A DNA stretch of 64,000 nucleotides from contig NZ_JAJKFT010000010.1 of NCBI RefSeq assembly GCF_020966755.1, positions 2,010,720-2,074,719 of the forward strand, given 5' to 3'. This DNA comes from Blastopirellula sediminis (GTDB lineage: Bacteria; Planctomycetota; Planctomycetia; Pirellulales; Pirellulaceae). The notes under the pieces are model-generated. The model did no database searches and was not told the DNA's origin. It worked only from the letters and a program-made list of their open reading frames with translations. The position numbers were made by a program, and so were the translations under genes. Positions 53,543 through 62,608 of the stretch are shown piece after piece (the first letter of the stretch is position 1; each line of letters begins with the position of its first letter).

Positions 53543-54316
53543 ATGGACAATGCAAACTCCGGCGGCGAAAAACAATGGCGCCCCGTAAACGCAACGCAGC
53601 GACGCATCTTGGGTGTTTTGATCGAGAAGGCGAAGACGACGCCGGACGCTTACCCGATGACCCTGAACGGTCTGACGACCGGTTGCAATCAAAAGAGCAA
53701 TCGCGATCCGCAAATGAATCTCGATGCGGATGACGTCGAAGAAGCGCTCGACCAGCTGCGCGAAATCGGCGCGGTGGCCGAAGTGCATGGCGACGGACGC
53801 GTCGTCAAGTTTCGTCACTACATGAAAGACTGGCTCGACTGCGAAGGTAACGAACTGGCGATCATGGCCGAACTGTTGCTTCGCGGTTCGCAAACGGTCG
53901 GCGATCTCCGGGGCCGCGCCGCGCGAATGGGGAAGATTCCGGACATCGGCACGCTGATGCCGCTGTTGCGCACGCTGCAAGACAAAGGACTCGTTGTGCC
54001 TCTGACGCCGGAAGGCCGCGGGCAGATCGTCACGCATGGTCTCTATTCCGAAAAGGAAATGGAAGAACAGCGCCGCATCCATGGCGGTGGAATGACGGTC
54101 GCCGCTCCGGCGCCGTCTCGTCCGGTCGTCGAAGCGCAGCCGGTCGCCCAAACGACGGCTGCCCCTGTTCCCACCGCCAAACCGCCGATCGAGGCGATCG
54201 ACGCCGAGAGCGAAAGCCCGCTGGTGCGCGAACTTCGCAAAGAGATCGAAGATCTGAAGAATGAGATGGGGCGGATGAAGAAGGATATTGAGGATCTGTG
54301 GTCGAACTTGGGGTAA
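53543..54316 (+). CDS. YceH/DUF480 (UPF0502) protein with C-terminal coiled coil
   Basis: A 257-residue protein. Residues 12-175 are the DUF480 region of two winged helices (RRILGVLIEKAKTTPDAYPMTLNGL, GCNQKSNRDPQMN, RGSQTVGDLRGRA). Residues 185-225 are a Pro/Ala/Val-rich linker, and 230-256 a coiled coil (RELRKEIEDLKNEMGRMKKDI). The usual E. coli YceH is about 215 residues, so the coiled-coil tail is a small addition. The function is unknown; a DNA-binding role is plausible from the fold. ATG 53543 has AAGGAG upstream. It converges on metF with a shared terminator. Confidence 0.9.
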   Translation: MDNANSGGEKQWRPVNATQRRILGVLIEKAKTTPDAYPMTLNGLTTGCNQKSNRDPQMNLDADDVEEALDQLREIGAVAEVHGDGRVVKFRHYMKDWLDCEGNELAIMAELLLRGSQTVGDLRGRAARMGKIPDIGTLMPLLRTLQDKGLVVPLTPEGRGQIVTHGLYSEKEMEEQRRIHGGGMTVAAPAPSRPVVEAQPVAQTTAAPVPTAKPPIEAIDAESESPLVRELRKEIEDLKNEMGRMKKDIEDLWSNLG

Positions 54317-54344
54317 GTACAGCTACGATCTTGTCGGCATACGA

Positions 54345-54378
54345 AAAGAGCCCCGCGTGAAGTCACGCGGGGCTCTTT
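54345..54378. terminator. Bidirectional terminator between the YceH-like gene and metF
   Basis: A very stable stem of about 16 pairs (GAGCCCCGCGTGA against TCACGCGGGGCTC, with A and T runs outside) and a two-base loop. It serves both convergent genes. Confidence 0.93.
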
Positions 54379-54434
54379 GTATGTTGACGTAAGCTACAGG
54401 ACGCACAGCTCGCAGAGCCGTGGCGCCCGATACT

Positions 54435-55316
54435 TTACGTGCGGCTCTTGGCGTAGCGGATGTTCGCCAAAATGGCGGCGGTCGCTTCCGATCGGTTCAG
54501 CACGTAGAAGTGGAGGCCCGGGATGCCGGCTTCGGTTAGTTCTTCGATTTGGCGAGTCGCGTATTCGACGCCGATCTGCATGTGGTACTCGGTGTCGTCC
54601 GGCTTCTTCTGCAGCGCTTCGACCAGCACCCGCGGAATCTTGGCGCCGCACATCGTGCCGATCCGCTGGATCTGGGCGCCGTTGACGATCGGGAAGATGC
54701 CCGGGACGATCGGGACGTTGATTCCAGCGGCGACGCACTTCTCGCGGAACTCGTAGAAGTCCTGGTTGCGATAGAAAAGCTGCGTGATGACGATGTCGGC
54801 GCCGCAATCGACCTTGTGCTTCAAGCGTTCGATGTCGACGTCGAGCGATTCCGCTTCCAGGTGCTTTTCGGGATAACCGGCGACGGCGACGCCGAACTCC
54901 TGGAATTCGTCTTTGACCAGCTCGACCAATTCGCTGGCGTAGCTCAGCCCCTTGGCGACCGGCTTGAACTTCTTCTCACCTTGCGGCGGGTCTCCACGCA
55001 GCGCGACGATGTAGTCGACGCCGCGACGTTCCGCTTCGGCCAGGTAGAGACGCAGATCGGCGACCGTCGACTCGACCAGGGTCAAATGCGATGCGACCGG
55101 GACGCCGAAGACTTGCTTTACCTTTTCGACAATGTCGAGCGTCTTGCCGCGCGTCGAACCGCCGGCGCCGTAGGTGCACGTGATGTAGTCCGGTTTGAAT
55201 TTGACCAGCTTCTCGACGTGCAGCATCAGCGACGCGTCCCCCTTGTCGGTCTTGGGGGGGAAGAGTTCAAACGACAGCCCGAGTCGACCGGGCGAGTAAT
55301 AGTCTGCGAGATTCAT
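54435..55316 (-). CDS. metF: Methylenetetrahydrofolate reductase
   Basis: A 293-residue FAD enzyme making 5-methyltetrahydrofolate for methionine synthesis. Motifs in order are FELFPPKTDKG with the catalytic Glu, TCTYGAGGSTRGKT, HLTLVEST, YIVALRGDPPQGE, AGYPEKHLEA and ITQLFYRNQDFYEF. Start ATG 55316 gives the usual N-terminus; the frame is open upstream into the neighbouring gene. It lies 14 bases after the GlmU-like gene on the same strand, so they are cotranscribed. Confidence 0.95.
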   Translation of the reverse strand: MNLADYYSPGRLGLSFELFPPKTDKGDASLMLHVEKLVKFKPDYITCTYGAGGSTRGKTLDIVEKVKQVFGVPVASHLTLVESTVADLRLYLAEAERRGVDYIVALRGDPPQGEKKFKPVAKGLSYASELVELVKDEFQEFGVAVAGYPEKHLEAESLDVDIERLKHKVDCGADIVITQLFYRNQDFYEFREKCVAAGINVPIVPGIFPIVNGAQIQRIGTMCGAKIPRVLVEALQKKPDDTEYHMQIGVEYATRQIEELTEAGIPGLHFYVLNRSEATAAILANIRYAKSRT

Positions 55317-55330
55317 AATTGGGGCTTTGG

Positions 55331-56593
55331 TTAAAGAGCCAGCGGTTCGCCAGCTAGTTGCCTCTCGTCTTGAGTCAGTAAATACATGTCGTGGATTAGT
55401 TGGATGTCGCACGGGCGCTGTTCCACTTTACGCCGCAGGAACATTCGTTCTTGGGTCGCGACCATCACGTCGGCGGGGAGCTCGGTCACCTGCCCAAACA
55501 GGCGGGCGTAGTTGACGAAGCTGGCGACGTTGGTCGTCACGAAGCCGTACAGCATGCTGCAGACTCCGACCGTCTTGCCGGTGAAGATGCCGGTGTTGAT
55601 CGCCGTTTTGGCGTAGTCGCCGACGATCGCGCCGAGGAACTGCATCCCAGTGGCGACCTTCTCTCCACGGTACTCCATCTTCACCGTACCGTAAGTGTTT
55701 TTCAGGTCGCTATTGGAAGTTCCCGCTCCCAGGTTCACCCAGCTGCCCAGGTAGCTATGACCTAGAAAACCATGATGCTGTTTGTTGGAATAAGGTTCGA
55801 TCACGGTCCCTTCGACCTCGCCTCCGATCTTGGTCGTATGGGCGAGGGAGACGGAATCCTTGATCGCCGCATGTTCCAGGATGCGTGCGCCACGTCCAAT
55901 ATAGACCGGTCCCCGCACATAGCAGTAGGGGCCAATGGTCGCGTTCGGCTCGACGATGATCGGGCCGGAGGTCGAATCCCAGACGACATGGTCGCCGATA
56001 TTGGCCGATCCAGCGAGGTAAACGCCGATTTGCTGCTCTTGGTAGTTCCCTTCCCGGAGGCGAAGCTCGAGGTTGTCGGTGAACGTGTCGAGATTCGCCT
56101 GAACGACGTCGTGCGGGTAGTCGAACCAGGTCAGCTTGTGCTCCGCTTCCGGCAACTTGGCGATCGCAGGGCCGCTGAGATAGTCGCGCAGCTCAAAGGC
56201 GTTGGCTTCTCGGGCCGGCAGCGGCGACTTGGGGGGCAGCAGGACGACGAGCAAGCGATCGCCGGCGTAGATGACGCCTGGCTGCTTGCTGGCGACCCAG
56301 TCGACCAGCGTCTGTCGATTGGCGGCCGTGGGGGCGACGACGGCGTTAAGCAGCAGCGTCGGCTGGGCGTCGTCGAGCTTGGTCTGGTGCAGCGCCGGGC
56401 GATCGCACTTTTGCAGTTCGATCAGATGGGGACGAACCACCCCCCGGATCGTTTCGCTACAGGGGGTCAGCAGGTCGACCAGCGTATAGCTGGCGCAGCT
56501 GACGGCGTACGCCGGTCGGCCGACGGTGATCGGATAGAGTTTGGCGACGGCGGCGTCTTCAAACAGGACGATGTTCATTCGCAAGGGATTCAT
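55331..56593 (-). CDS. GlmU-like sugar nucleotidyltransferase/acyltransferase
   Basis: A 420-residue protein. The N-terminal third resembles the atypical nucleotidyltransferase of bacteria lacking ordinary GlmU (MNIVLFEDAAVAKLYPITVGRPAYAV), and the last 220 residues are a left-handed beta-helix with hexapeptide repeats (GPYCYVRGPVYIGRGARI, GFLGHSYLGSWVNLGAGTSNSDLKN). This is the alternative GlmU family, proposed to make UDP-N-acetylglucosamine. The exact reaction is inferred. An internal ATG at residue 6 may be the real start. It is the promoter-proximal gene of the pair with metF. Confidence 0.85.
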   Translation of the reverse strand: MNPLRMNIVLFEDAAVAKLYPITVGRPAYAVSCASYTLVDLLTPCSETIRGVVRPHLIELQKCDRPALHQTKLDDAQPTLLLNAVVAPTAANRQTLVDWVASKQPGVIYAGDRLLVVLLPPKSPLPAREANAFELRDYLSGPAIAKLPEAEHKLTWFDYPHDVVQANLDTFTDNLELRLREGNYQEQQIGVYLAGSANIGDHVVWDSTSGPIIVEPNATIGPYCYVRGPVYIGRGARILEHAAIKDSVSLAHTTKIGGEVEGTVIEPYSNKQHHGFLGHSYLGSWVNLGAGTSNSDLKNTYGTVKMEYRGEKVATGMQFLGAIVGDYAKTAINTGIFTGKTVGVCSMLYGFVTTNVASFVNYARLFGQVTELPADVMVATQERMFLRRKVEQRPCDIQLIHDMYLLTQDERQLAGEPLAL

Positions 56594-56917
56594 TCCCTAT
56601 TCTAAGCCGCGAATCAGTGCGGGACGGCGGCTACCTTACCGGCAAGTTACGGCTCAGCACGATACGATAGGCGCCCTGTGGGGGAGGGTCAACGGCGGCT
56701 TCCCCCTTTCCAGGCCGCAAGAGTGCCGAATTCGTCGAAATTTAGCCTAGACGGCGTGATCGAACTGTTCCGAGCGACCGGAATATCCGGAGCGGCTTGG
56801 CTGCGTTCTCCCGAAGGATCGAGGAAAAAACCTGCGGTTTCGCCCGTGTTTTTCCGGCGATGTTCTAGTTTTGGATTGATCATCCAACTTTGATCCCGCA
56901 AACCGCGACGACTTACT
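56594..56917. other. Intergenic region between divergent genes
   Basis: There are 324 bases before the diguanylate cyclase gene. No convincing small gene, tRNA or hairpin was found; both promoters must lie here. Confidence 0.4.
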
Positions 56918-57928
56918 ATGGAATCGGTTACCACGATTCAATTTTCGACATTCTTGATCGGCATGACCTGCGGCGTCTTCCCGTTGCTGGCGGGGCTGTG
57001 GATCGGCATCAAGCTAATGCGCGACTCGCAGCCTGCGGCGGAAGCGGCGCCTGGCGAAGCCGAAAAAGCGGCTCAGATCCTGCAGCGGATGTCGCAATTC
57101 ATGCGCGGCCTGGCGGGCGACGTCCATGAGCAGCGCGACGTGATGGCTTCGATCGAAGAGCGAATCGACCATGCCCGCCGCAACTCGTCGGGATCGAAGT
57201 CGCTTGAGCAGGCGATCGATCTGCTCAAGGTGATGAACGACGCCAACGACGGTTTGCAAGAGCGACTGAAGCGGGCTGAGACGCTGATCAACGAACAAAC
57301 CGAACAGCTCGCGGCGACCCTCTCGGAAGCGCGAACCGATAGTCTGACCAAGCTTTTCAATCGCCGCGCGTTCGACGAAGAGTTGCACAAGCGGTGGGCG
57401 CTCTGGAATCGCAAACGCCGACCCTTCTGCGTGTTGCTGGTCGACATCGACTATTTCAAGAAGATTAACGACAGGTATGGACACCAGATCGGCGACGCGG
57501 TGTTGCAAGCGGTCGCCAAGACGCTGGTGCAAACGACGCGCGACGCGGACTACGTCACACGCTACGGCGGCGAAGAGTTTGCGATTCTGTTGCCGGAGAC
57601 CGAACTCGAGAAAGGGAACGAAGCGGCGCAGCGCATCCTGGCGGCGGTTCGCGAGGACGTTTTCCGCGAAGAAGCGATCGAAATCCCGCTGACGGTCAGC
57701 ATCGGCGTCGCGCAAGTTGACGACCTGGCCGGGCCGGAAGAACTGGTCGCCAAAGCGGATGAGGCCCTGTACGCGGCCAAAAAAGGAGGTCGCGATCGAG
57801 GCTACTACTTTGACGGACAGCGCGTTCTGTCGATACTTCCAGGCGCGGATGGCAAGGTGGAGCCGGCCCGCGAATTCCATGAAGTCTGCGCTGATCTTCG
57901 CACGCGTCTGATGGAAGCGACGCACTAA
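56918..57928 (+). CDS. Membrane-anchored diguanylate cyclase
   Basis: A 336-residue protein. One helix (9-33) anchors it; residues 45-145 form a helical, coiled-coil signalling region; residues 145-305 are the GGDEF domain with TDSLTKLFNRRAF, the metal-binding LLVDIDYFKKIND and the intact active site GGEEF. The inhibitory I-site RxxD (RDAD) lies five residues before GGEEF, so product feedback is expected. It makes cyclic di-GMP from GTP. The C-terminal 30 residues are extra. No EAL or HD-GYP gene is nearby. The sensory input is unknown. Confidence 0.93.
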   Translation: MESVTTIQFSTFLIGMTCGVFPLLAGLWIGIKLMRDSQPAAEAAPGEAEKAAQILQRMSQFMRGLAGDVHEQRDVMASIEERIDHARRNSSGSKSLEQAIDLLKVMNDANDGLQERLKRAETLINEQTEQLAATLSEARTDSLTKLFNRRAFDEELHKRWALWNRKRRPFCVLLVDIDYFKKINDRYGHQIGDAVLQAVAKTLVQTTRDADYVTRYGGEEFAILLPETELEKGNEAAQRILAAVREDVFREEAIEIPLTVSIGVAQVDDLAGPEELVAKADEALYAAKKGGRDRGYYFDGQRVLSILPGADGKVEPAREFHEVCADLRTRLMEATH

Positions 57929-57945
57929 GCGCCGCGCGATCTTGT

Positions 57946-58182
57946 TTAGCCGGCCAGTGAGATGTCGGCGACGCCCCAATGGCGGCAAACGCGGAAGATC
58001 TCCGTCACGTGATCAAAGCGGCACTCTTCGCCGGCGAAGATGCGAACGCTGCGGGCGCAACGTTCCTGCGAGCAGAGTCTGCGCAAGTGGGCGTCAAGCA
58101 GCGCTTCGACGCCGTTGATGAAGGTTTTGCCCGACGCCGACAAGACGACGTCGAGAGGTTGGTTAGCGGTTTCCGAATTCAT
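57946..58182 (-). CDS. Stand-alone ExbD/TolR-like domain without membrane anchor
   Basis: A 78-residue protein whose whole length matches the periplasmic domain of ExbD/TolR: a strand with a Gly turn (VVLSASGKTFINGVEALLDA), a helix, then VRIFAGEECRFDHVTEIFRV and a final GVADISL. Normal ExbD has an N-terminal helix carrying the proton-channel Asp; none is present within this frame, although it opens upstream to 58302 with unlikely residues. It has four cysteines. Start ATG 58182 is a guess, with no SD. It could be a regulator or decoy for a TonB/Tol-type motor, or a gene remnant. Confidence 0.55.
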   Translation of the reverse strand: MNSETANQPLDVVLSASGKTFINGVEALLDAHLRRLCSQERCARSVRIFAGEECRFDHVTEIFRVCRHWGVADISLAG

Positions 58183-58304
58183 GGCATGGCAAGGAGTTTT
58201 TAGACGTTCACCCATCCGAAAAGACCCCGGTTGGACGTGACGGGTTCGCGTCTCAAGAAAAGGGAACCCCCACGGATCGATCCGAGAAGCGCGAAGGAGC
58301 ATTG

Positions 58305-58508
58305 CTATTCCGCCTTCTCGCTCGGAACGATGGTAGGGAATGCAGCAGGAGATCGCATTGTCTCAGAGGCTGGCGTCATCCTGTCGCTTTCTGGCGTCCT
58401 GAAGTTGTTTCCAGGGACTCCGCGCGAAAAGATGGCGACTCCGACCATACTGAAATAGCCAAGGATCGCCGTAAGGACGATCAACAGGGCGACTGAGGAG
58501 CGACTCAT
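58305..58508 (-). CDS. 67-residue single-pass membrane protein
   Basis: A small protein supported by an ideal AGGAGG six bases before ATG 58508. Residues 5-28 form one membrane helix (VALLIVLTAILGYFSMVGVAI); the rest is a polar tail rich in Pro, Ser, Thr and Met. There is no lipobox. It lies 90 bases downstream of the TIM-barrel isomerase gene on the same strand. No family was recognised, and the function is unknown. Confidence 0.6.
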   Translation of the reverse strand: MSRSSVALLIVLTAILGYFSMVGVAIFSRGVPGNNFRTPESDRMTPASETMRSPAAFPTIVPSEKAE

Positions 58509-58598
58509 AACGGCCTCCTGCGGTAAAAGGAGGAAATCAGCATAAAAACGGATTATCGCCCCTTCTCCCGTCATTATAGGAGCAGCATCGTCCGTTGT

Positions 58599-59555
58599 TT
58601 AGGCGAAAGCGGTGCGTAGGAGCGATAAACTTTGGGAAATTCCGACGAGCGGATCTTCGCGTCCCTCAAACTCAAGAGCCACATAGCCGCGGTAACCCTG
58701 TTCGTGCAAAAGGTTTGCGATACGCGGGTAGTCCAAGTCCAATGTGTACCAAAGACCACCCCCGAAGTAGGTTTTAGCCTGAACGTAGATCGCCTTCGGC
58801 GCCATCATCGCCAGGCGGTCATACGGATCTTCCAGGAAGTTGCCGGTGTCGAGCGTGACTTGTAGCCATGGGCTGTCGATCGCATCGACGATTCGTAGAA
58901 CTCCTTCGGGGGTTCGACCGAGTCCCCAGTGGTTTTCGAGCCCGAGCAGCACGCCGCACTTTTCCGCTTCCGGCAAGCACTTCTCCAGGCTGTCGATCAC
59001 CCACTTGTAGCCATCTTCATCGGTGTAGCCCTCGATCGGCTTTTCGATTCCGCGATTGGCCATCAGGTCGTCGAAGTCTTTGCTCGTTCCCCAGGTGCCG
59101 GTGTTGACCCGCATCGTGGGAATCCCCATTTCGTACGCCAGGCGGATGTAGTGGATCGTCGCGTCGATATTCTTCTGACGCTTCTCTTTGTCGGGAGAGA
59201 GAAAGCCTTGGTGGGTCGAGAAGCCGCAGAGATCGACGCCGTTGACCAGCGCCGTTCGTTTCAGCTTTTGCAAGTAGGCGGGAGACTCGTCGGTCATCTG
59301 ACGATGGAGAATCTCGACCGCGTCGAAGCCCATCTCGGCCGACAGCGTGATGCATTTCTCGACGTCGCGCAAGTGCTCGTGACGGAACTGCCAGAACGAG
59401 TAAGTCGAGATGGCGATCCGATTGGAGATCTTCTGCTTGGCGAGCGCCGCTTCTTCGGTCGCGACAGGCTCCTCGGCGGCGACAGATCGGTTCAACGGAG
59501 CGAGGGCGGCGGCGGCAGCGGCGGCAGTCAAGAATTCGCGTCGTGATCGGTACAT
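58599..59555 (-). CDS. TAT-exported sugar phosphate isomerase/epimerase-like protein
   Basis: A 318-residue TIM-barrel protein of the AP-endonuclease-2/xylose-isomerase-like family. The N-terminus is a twin-arginine signal (SRREFLTAAAAAAALAPL). The barrel has FDAVEILHRQ, VNTGTWGT, LGLENHWG, VTLDTGNFLEDP, and a final YVALEFEG; the Glu, His and Asp residues there are the expected metal ligands. ATG 59555 is used because it precedes the signal and has GGAGAG upstream. In planctomycetes such proteins act on unknown sugars outside the cytoplasm. Confidence 0.88.
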   Translation of the reverse strand: MYRSRREFLTAAAAAAALAPLNRSVAAEEPVATEEAALAKQKISNRIAISTYSFWQFRHEHLRDVEKCITLSAEMGFDAVEILHRQMTDESPAYLQKLKRTALVNGVDLCGFSTHQGFLSPDKEKRQKNIDATIHYIRLAYEMGIPTMRVNTGTWGTSKDFDDLMANRGIEKPIEGYTDEDGYKWVIDSLEKCLPEAEKCGVLLGLENHWGLGRTPEGVLRIVDAIDSPWLQVTLDTGNFLEDPYDRLAMMAPKAIYVQAKTYFGGGLWYTLDLDYPRIANLLHEQGYRGYVALEFEGREDPLVGISQSLSLLRTAFA

Positions 59556-59742
59556 ACGGCGTCTCTCCAGAAAAGATGATAAGCGAGCTTTCATCGTAAT
59601 GGACGATTCCTGGGACGACTACGCATTGCGAGGAAGCGCAGCTCGGTTTTCGGCGGCCGCTTGTATCTAATTCTCAAGATCGGCGTAAGAAACTTCAGAG
59701 AGCCGTAAGGGAAACGAAAATCCCCGGAGGAAAAGGGAAAAA

Positions 59743-59771
59743 GGAGGGGACGGCTGGGGTCCGTCCCCTCC
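59743..59771 (-). terminator. Intrinsic terminator of the helical hypothetical gene
   Basis: An 11-pair stem GGAGGGGACGG against CCGTCCCCTCC with a seven-base loop; on the minus strand it is followed by TTTTT. It lies 18 bases after the stop of the gene at 59790. Confidence 0.88.
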
Positions 59772-59789
59772 CGGGGCTGCGCTGTCGAA

Positions 59790-60320
59790 TCAGACCAGTT
59801 CGCCTGGTTTGAACGGCAGCGAAACGGAGTGGAAGGTGGCGACGCCAAGCTGATCTTCGATCTTTTCCCACAGCGTCAATTCTTGTCGCCAGGCGGCGAT
59901 CACGTCGCGCAGTTTTTCGATCATCGGATAATCTTGGTCGTCGATTTCATCAAGGATTTGTTCGCCTCCGGTGACGTCTCCCTTCAGCAACAACGCCGTC
60001 GCCAAGTTGGTCTTATAGGCGTTGGGCAAGTTGTGGCGAACGGCCAGCGACAAGCCGACCGGTTCGAGCGCCAACGTGCGATACGTGTTGACCGAAGCGT
60101 CGATCAGGCCGAGCCGCATCTGGCAAACGCCGCGGGCGTTGATCAGACGGAAGTCATGATGACGTTTGCTGGGACGAAGCAGATGGAGCGCTTTGTCGGC
60201 GCGGCCCATCTTCAACAGGTCGGCGACCTGGAAGATGACGTCGTCAACCGGATCAGGGCGACGGTGATGCGACTGACCGAAGTGGCGATTGATCAAAACG
60301 TTCAGGTTTCGGTGATTCAT
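59790..60320 (-). CDS. Hypothetical helical protein, possibly TPR-like
   Basis: A 176-residue soluble protein with alternating helices (for example VADLLKMGRADKALHLLRP, NLATALLLKGDVTGGEQILDEI) that resemble degenerate tetratricopeptide repeats. ATG 60320 has a GAGAGAG stretch upstream. No catalytic motif or export signal is present, so it is probably cytoplasmic and mediates protein contacts. It ends at a strong terminator and is monocistronic. Confidence 0.6.
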   Translation of the reverse strand: MNHRNLNVLINRHFGQSHHRRPDPVDDVIFQVADLLKMGRADKALHLLRPSKRHHDFRLINARGVCQMRLGLIDASVNTYRTLALEPVGLSLAVRHNLPNAYKTNLATALLLKGDVTGGEQILDEIDDQDYPMIEKLRDVIAAWRQELTLWEKIEDQLGVATFHSVSLPFKPGELV

Positions 60321-60533
60321 AACGGCGTCTCTCTCTGGAATTTGTTGTGAGTGCGAGCCGTCTCGCGGACGCGATCGCGCACAAGCGTGCGGAACCGCAA
60401 TGGCGAGACGCAACAAGGATTGGCGCCTTTCGCAGTCACTTCCCAGCGGCGATTTGCGTAGGCGAAATCGGAGCTTGGGGCATGCGTAAGCGGCGCATGT
60501 CGAGAGCGAAAGGGAGTCGACCGCAGAGGAGAA

Positions 60534-60911
60534 TTACAACCGCAAATGACGCGTCACGGTGGACGCCATATGGTCGCCGCGGCTTACCGAGAGGAGAAGT
60601 TGACGCACCGCATCGGACTGGACGCCTGGGAGTGCATCAACGCAAGGAGAAAGATGCTTCGCATGTTGCGACGCGTCGCGCGCTTCTTCTTCCGTCTTGT
60701 CGTGATAGTAGAAGAGCTGATCGATGCGATGGATGGCGGCTTCGGCGTGCGAATCGGTTTCGTACGACGACGCAGCGACCGGTTCGTCGGGCGCTGAGGA
60801 AAGAGCGAGTTCGGGCGAGTGCGACAGCCCGGTCAGAGCGGCGATCGGCGTCGCAGCCGATAGGCTCACGACGATCAACCAGACCAGCGTTTGCGTGACG
60901 AAGCGTCGCAT
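60534..60911 (-). CDS. Hypothetical exported protein
   Basis: A 125-residue protein with a signal peptide (residues 1-25, VWLIVVSLSAATPIAAL). The mature part is polar and His-rich near DQLFYYHDKTEEEARDASQHAKH. No family was recognised, and only one cysteine occurs in the mature part. It is flanked by genes on the same strand at 214 and 172 bases, so it likely has its own promoter. Confidence rests on the signal peptide and lack of an alternative frame. Confidence 0.5.
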   Translation of the reverse strand: MRRFVTQTLVWLIVVSLSAATPIAALTGLSHSPELALSSAPDEPVAASSYETDSHAEAAIHRIDQLFYYHDKTEEEARDASQHAKHLSPCVDALPGVQSDAVRQLLLSVSRGDHMASTVTRHLRL

Positions 60912-61083
60912 CGAAGGCTCTATTCGTTGGAACTCGAAAAAGCCGTCAGCGACCTGACGGCTCTCGTGATTTTTCAACTATAGGGATTGTTCGACAGCGA
61001 GGCGAATCAAATTTTGCAGAATTCGTATGCCAAAGCAGATGAAACGTTCTTAAGGTTTCCTAACTGCTTGTGCGGCAACGTCG

Positions 61084-62277
61084 CTACGATTTCGCCCAGG
61101 CCTCGAGCATCGAAAATTGCTTGGAAAAATCGTTCTCGCCGGTGCCATGCGGCGACTTAAAGAAGCAAGCTAGCGACGTCAAAAGTCCCGTCTCGCCGCG
61201 GCGATGGGCGAGTTCGGCGAACCGCGCCAGGTCGATCACCAGCGGTGCGGCGAGCAGCGAGTCGGCGCCTTGCCAGATGAACTGCATCACCATCGGCGTG
61301 CCAAGGAAGCCGCGGAAGTGGATATGATCCCACGCCGTCTTCCAGTCCCCCATGCTGTCGATCCGTTCGATCGTCACCAGAGTTTGCGGATGGTAGCCGA
61401 AGATCTGACCAAGCAGGCGATCCTTGCTGGTCGCTTTCGTCTTTTTGTTTTCGGGATCGTCGAGGACGACGGCGTCCATGTTGCCGAAGATGTTGTGTCC
61501 GACCCAGCTCATCACTTCCAAGTTGCGATGGGCGAACATCGGCGCGAGGGTGCTCTTGAGGAGCGTCTCGCCGGTCTTGCCGTCATGCCCCATGTGGCAG
61601 GTCTTCTTCTGCTCGGCCAAATCGCACAGGGCCGGAATCGACGCGCCGACCGACGGCGTGAAGTTGACGTAGGGGAAACCAAGTTCCAGCGCCGCAGCGC
61701 CATACAAGCTGCTGGCCGGCAGATGGCAATCGCCCGACTCGAGCAGCGGCGCCAGTTCGTTCCAACTGGTCGGCAACTTGCTGTCGTCGAACGGCGGCTC
61801 GGTTGACGAAACGTTGATCACGATCACGTCCGACAGTTCGTGCTGTTTGGCGAAGGCCGAGATGTCGGCCTGGATGCGGCTGATCGCCTGGCGAGGCGTT
61901 TCGGTCTTCTCGCGCAGTTCGTTCTTGGCCAGCCCGGCGATCTTGGCGCCGACGTTCAGCAGCGTGCCGTCTTTGATATTGGCGTCGATCGCATCGAGGT
62001 CTTCTTTGGCCGCCGCGACCAGGCGCGGATCGAGGGCTCGGCTGACGTCGACCAGTTGCTGAGCGGCGTCGTAGAGGGTGACGTTGCGGATTTCGTGACC
62101 GCCGATGACGATGTTATCCCACGTCGTCAGGCCAAGGTCGGCGAATTGCGGCAATTCGCTCACCAGGCCGACCGTGTCGACCAAGCCGCGACGGAGAGCG
62201 ACCAAACCAACAATCGTCGTCGCAGCGACGCCGCCGCGAGCCCCAATTAGCCAAATACCGACTCGAGAACGTGCCAT
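61084..62277 (-). CDS. ino1: Inositol-3-phosphate synthase
   Basis: A 397-residue NAD-dependent enzyme converting glucose-6-phosphate to inositol-3-phosphate. The NAD fold is GIWLIGARGGVAATTIVGL; family marks are VINVSSTEPP, YVNFTPSVGASIPAL, HDGKTGETLLKSTLAP (with the catalytic Lys), NIFGNMD and the late SLLAAPLVIDLARFAEL. The product feeds phosphatidylinositol or compatible-solute synthesis. ATG 62277 is the only good start. The gene is divergent from the aminotransferase. Confidence 0.92.
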   Translation of the reverse strand: MARSRVGIWLIGARGGVAATTIVGLVALRRGLVDTVGLVSELPQFADLGLTTWDNIVIGGHEIRNVTLYDAAQQLVDVSRALDPRLVAAAKEDLDAIDANIKDGTLLNVGAKIAGLAKNELREKTETPRQAISRIQADISAFAKQHELSDVIVINVSSTEPPFDDSKLPTSWNELAPLLESGDCHLPASSLYGAAALELGFPYVNFTPSVGASIPALCDLAEQKKTCHMGHDGKTGETLLKSTLAPMFAHRNLEVMSWVGHNIFGNMDAVVLDDPENKKTKATSKDRLLGQIFGYHPQTLVTIERIDSMGDWKTAWDHIHFRGFLGTPMVMQFIWQGADSLLAAPLVIDLARFAELAHRRGETGLLTSLACFFKSPHGTGENDFSKQFSMLEAWAKS

Positions 62278-62608
62278 CTCGTCAATCGTCTTTCTAGGAG
62301 GTAGGAAGGAGGGTTTGCCGAGCGACCCAAAGGGGCGATCGATCGGAAACGAGCGGGCAAGTTCCGCGGGCCGCCCAACGTGTTAGAGGGTAGCGGCCGG
62401 TCCGGTGGGGTCTGTCTGGAAGAGACGCTCGCAAGTACCATTTAATTGTTGGCACGACTAATTCGGTTCGTCAAGGACTGCGAAGCGCCTGACTCGACAG
62501 AAGTCGGCCATCCGGTTGAATTTGCGCCGCATGGCGAACCTTTGGGGCGCCGCAGCGTCCTACGCTGCCGACGACTCCGTTACTTCCCCCAAACCGCGAA
62601 TCACAGGT
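62278..62608. other. Intergenic region between divergent genes
   Basis: There are 331 bases before the aminotransferase start. Both promoters are expected here. No gene or strong structure was seen; the plus frame open from 62516 is not part of the aminotransferase domain. Confidence 0.4.
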
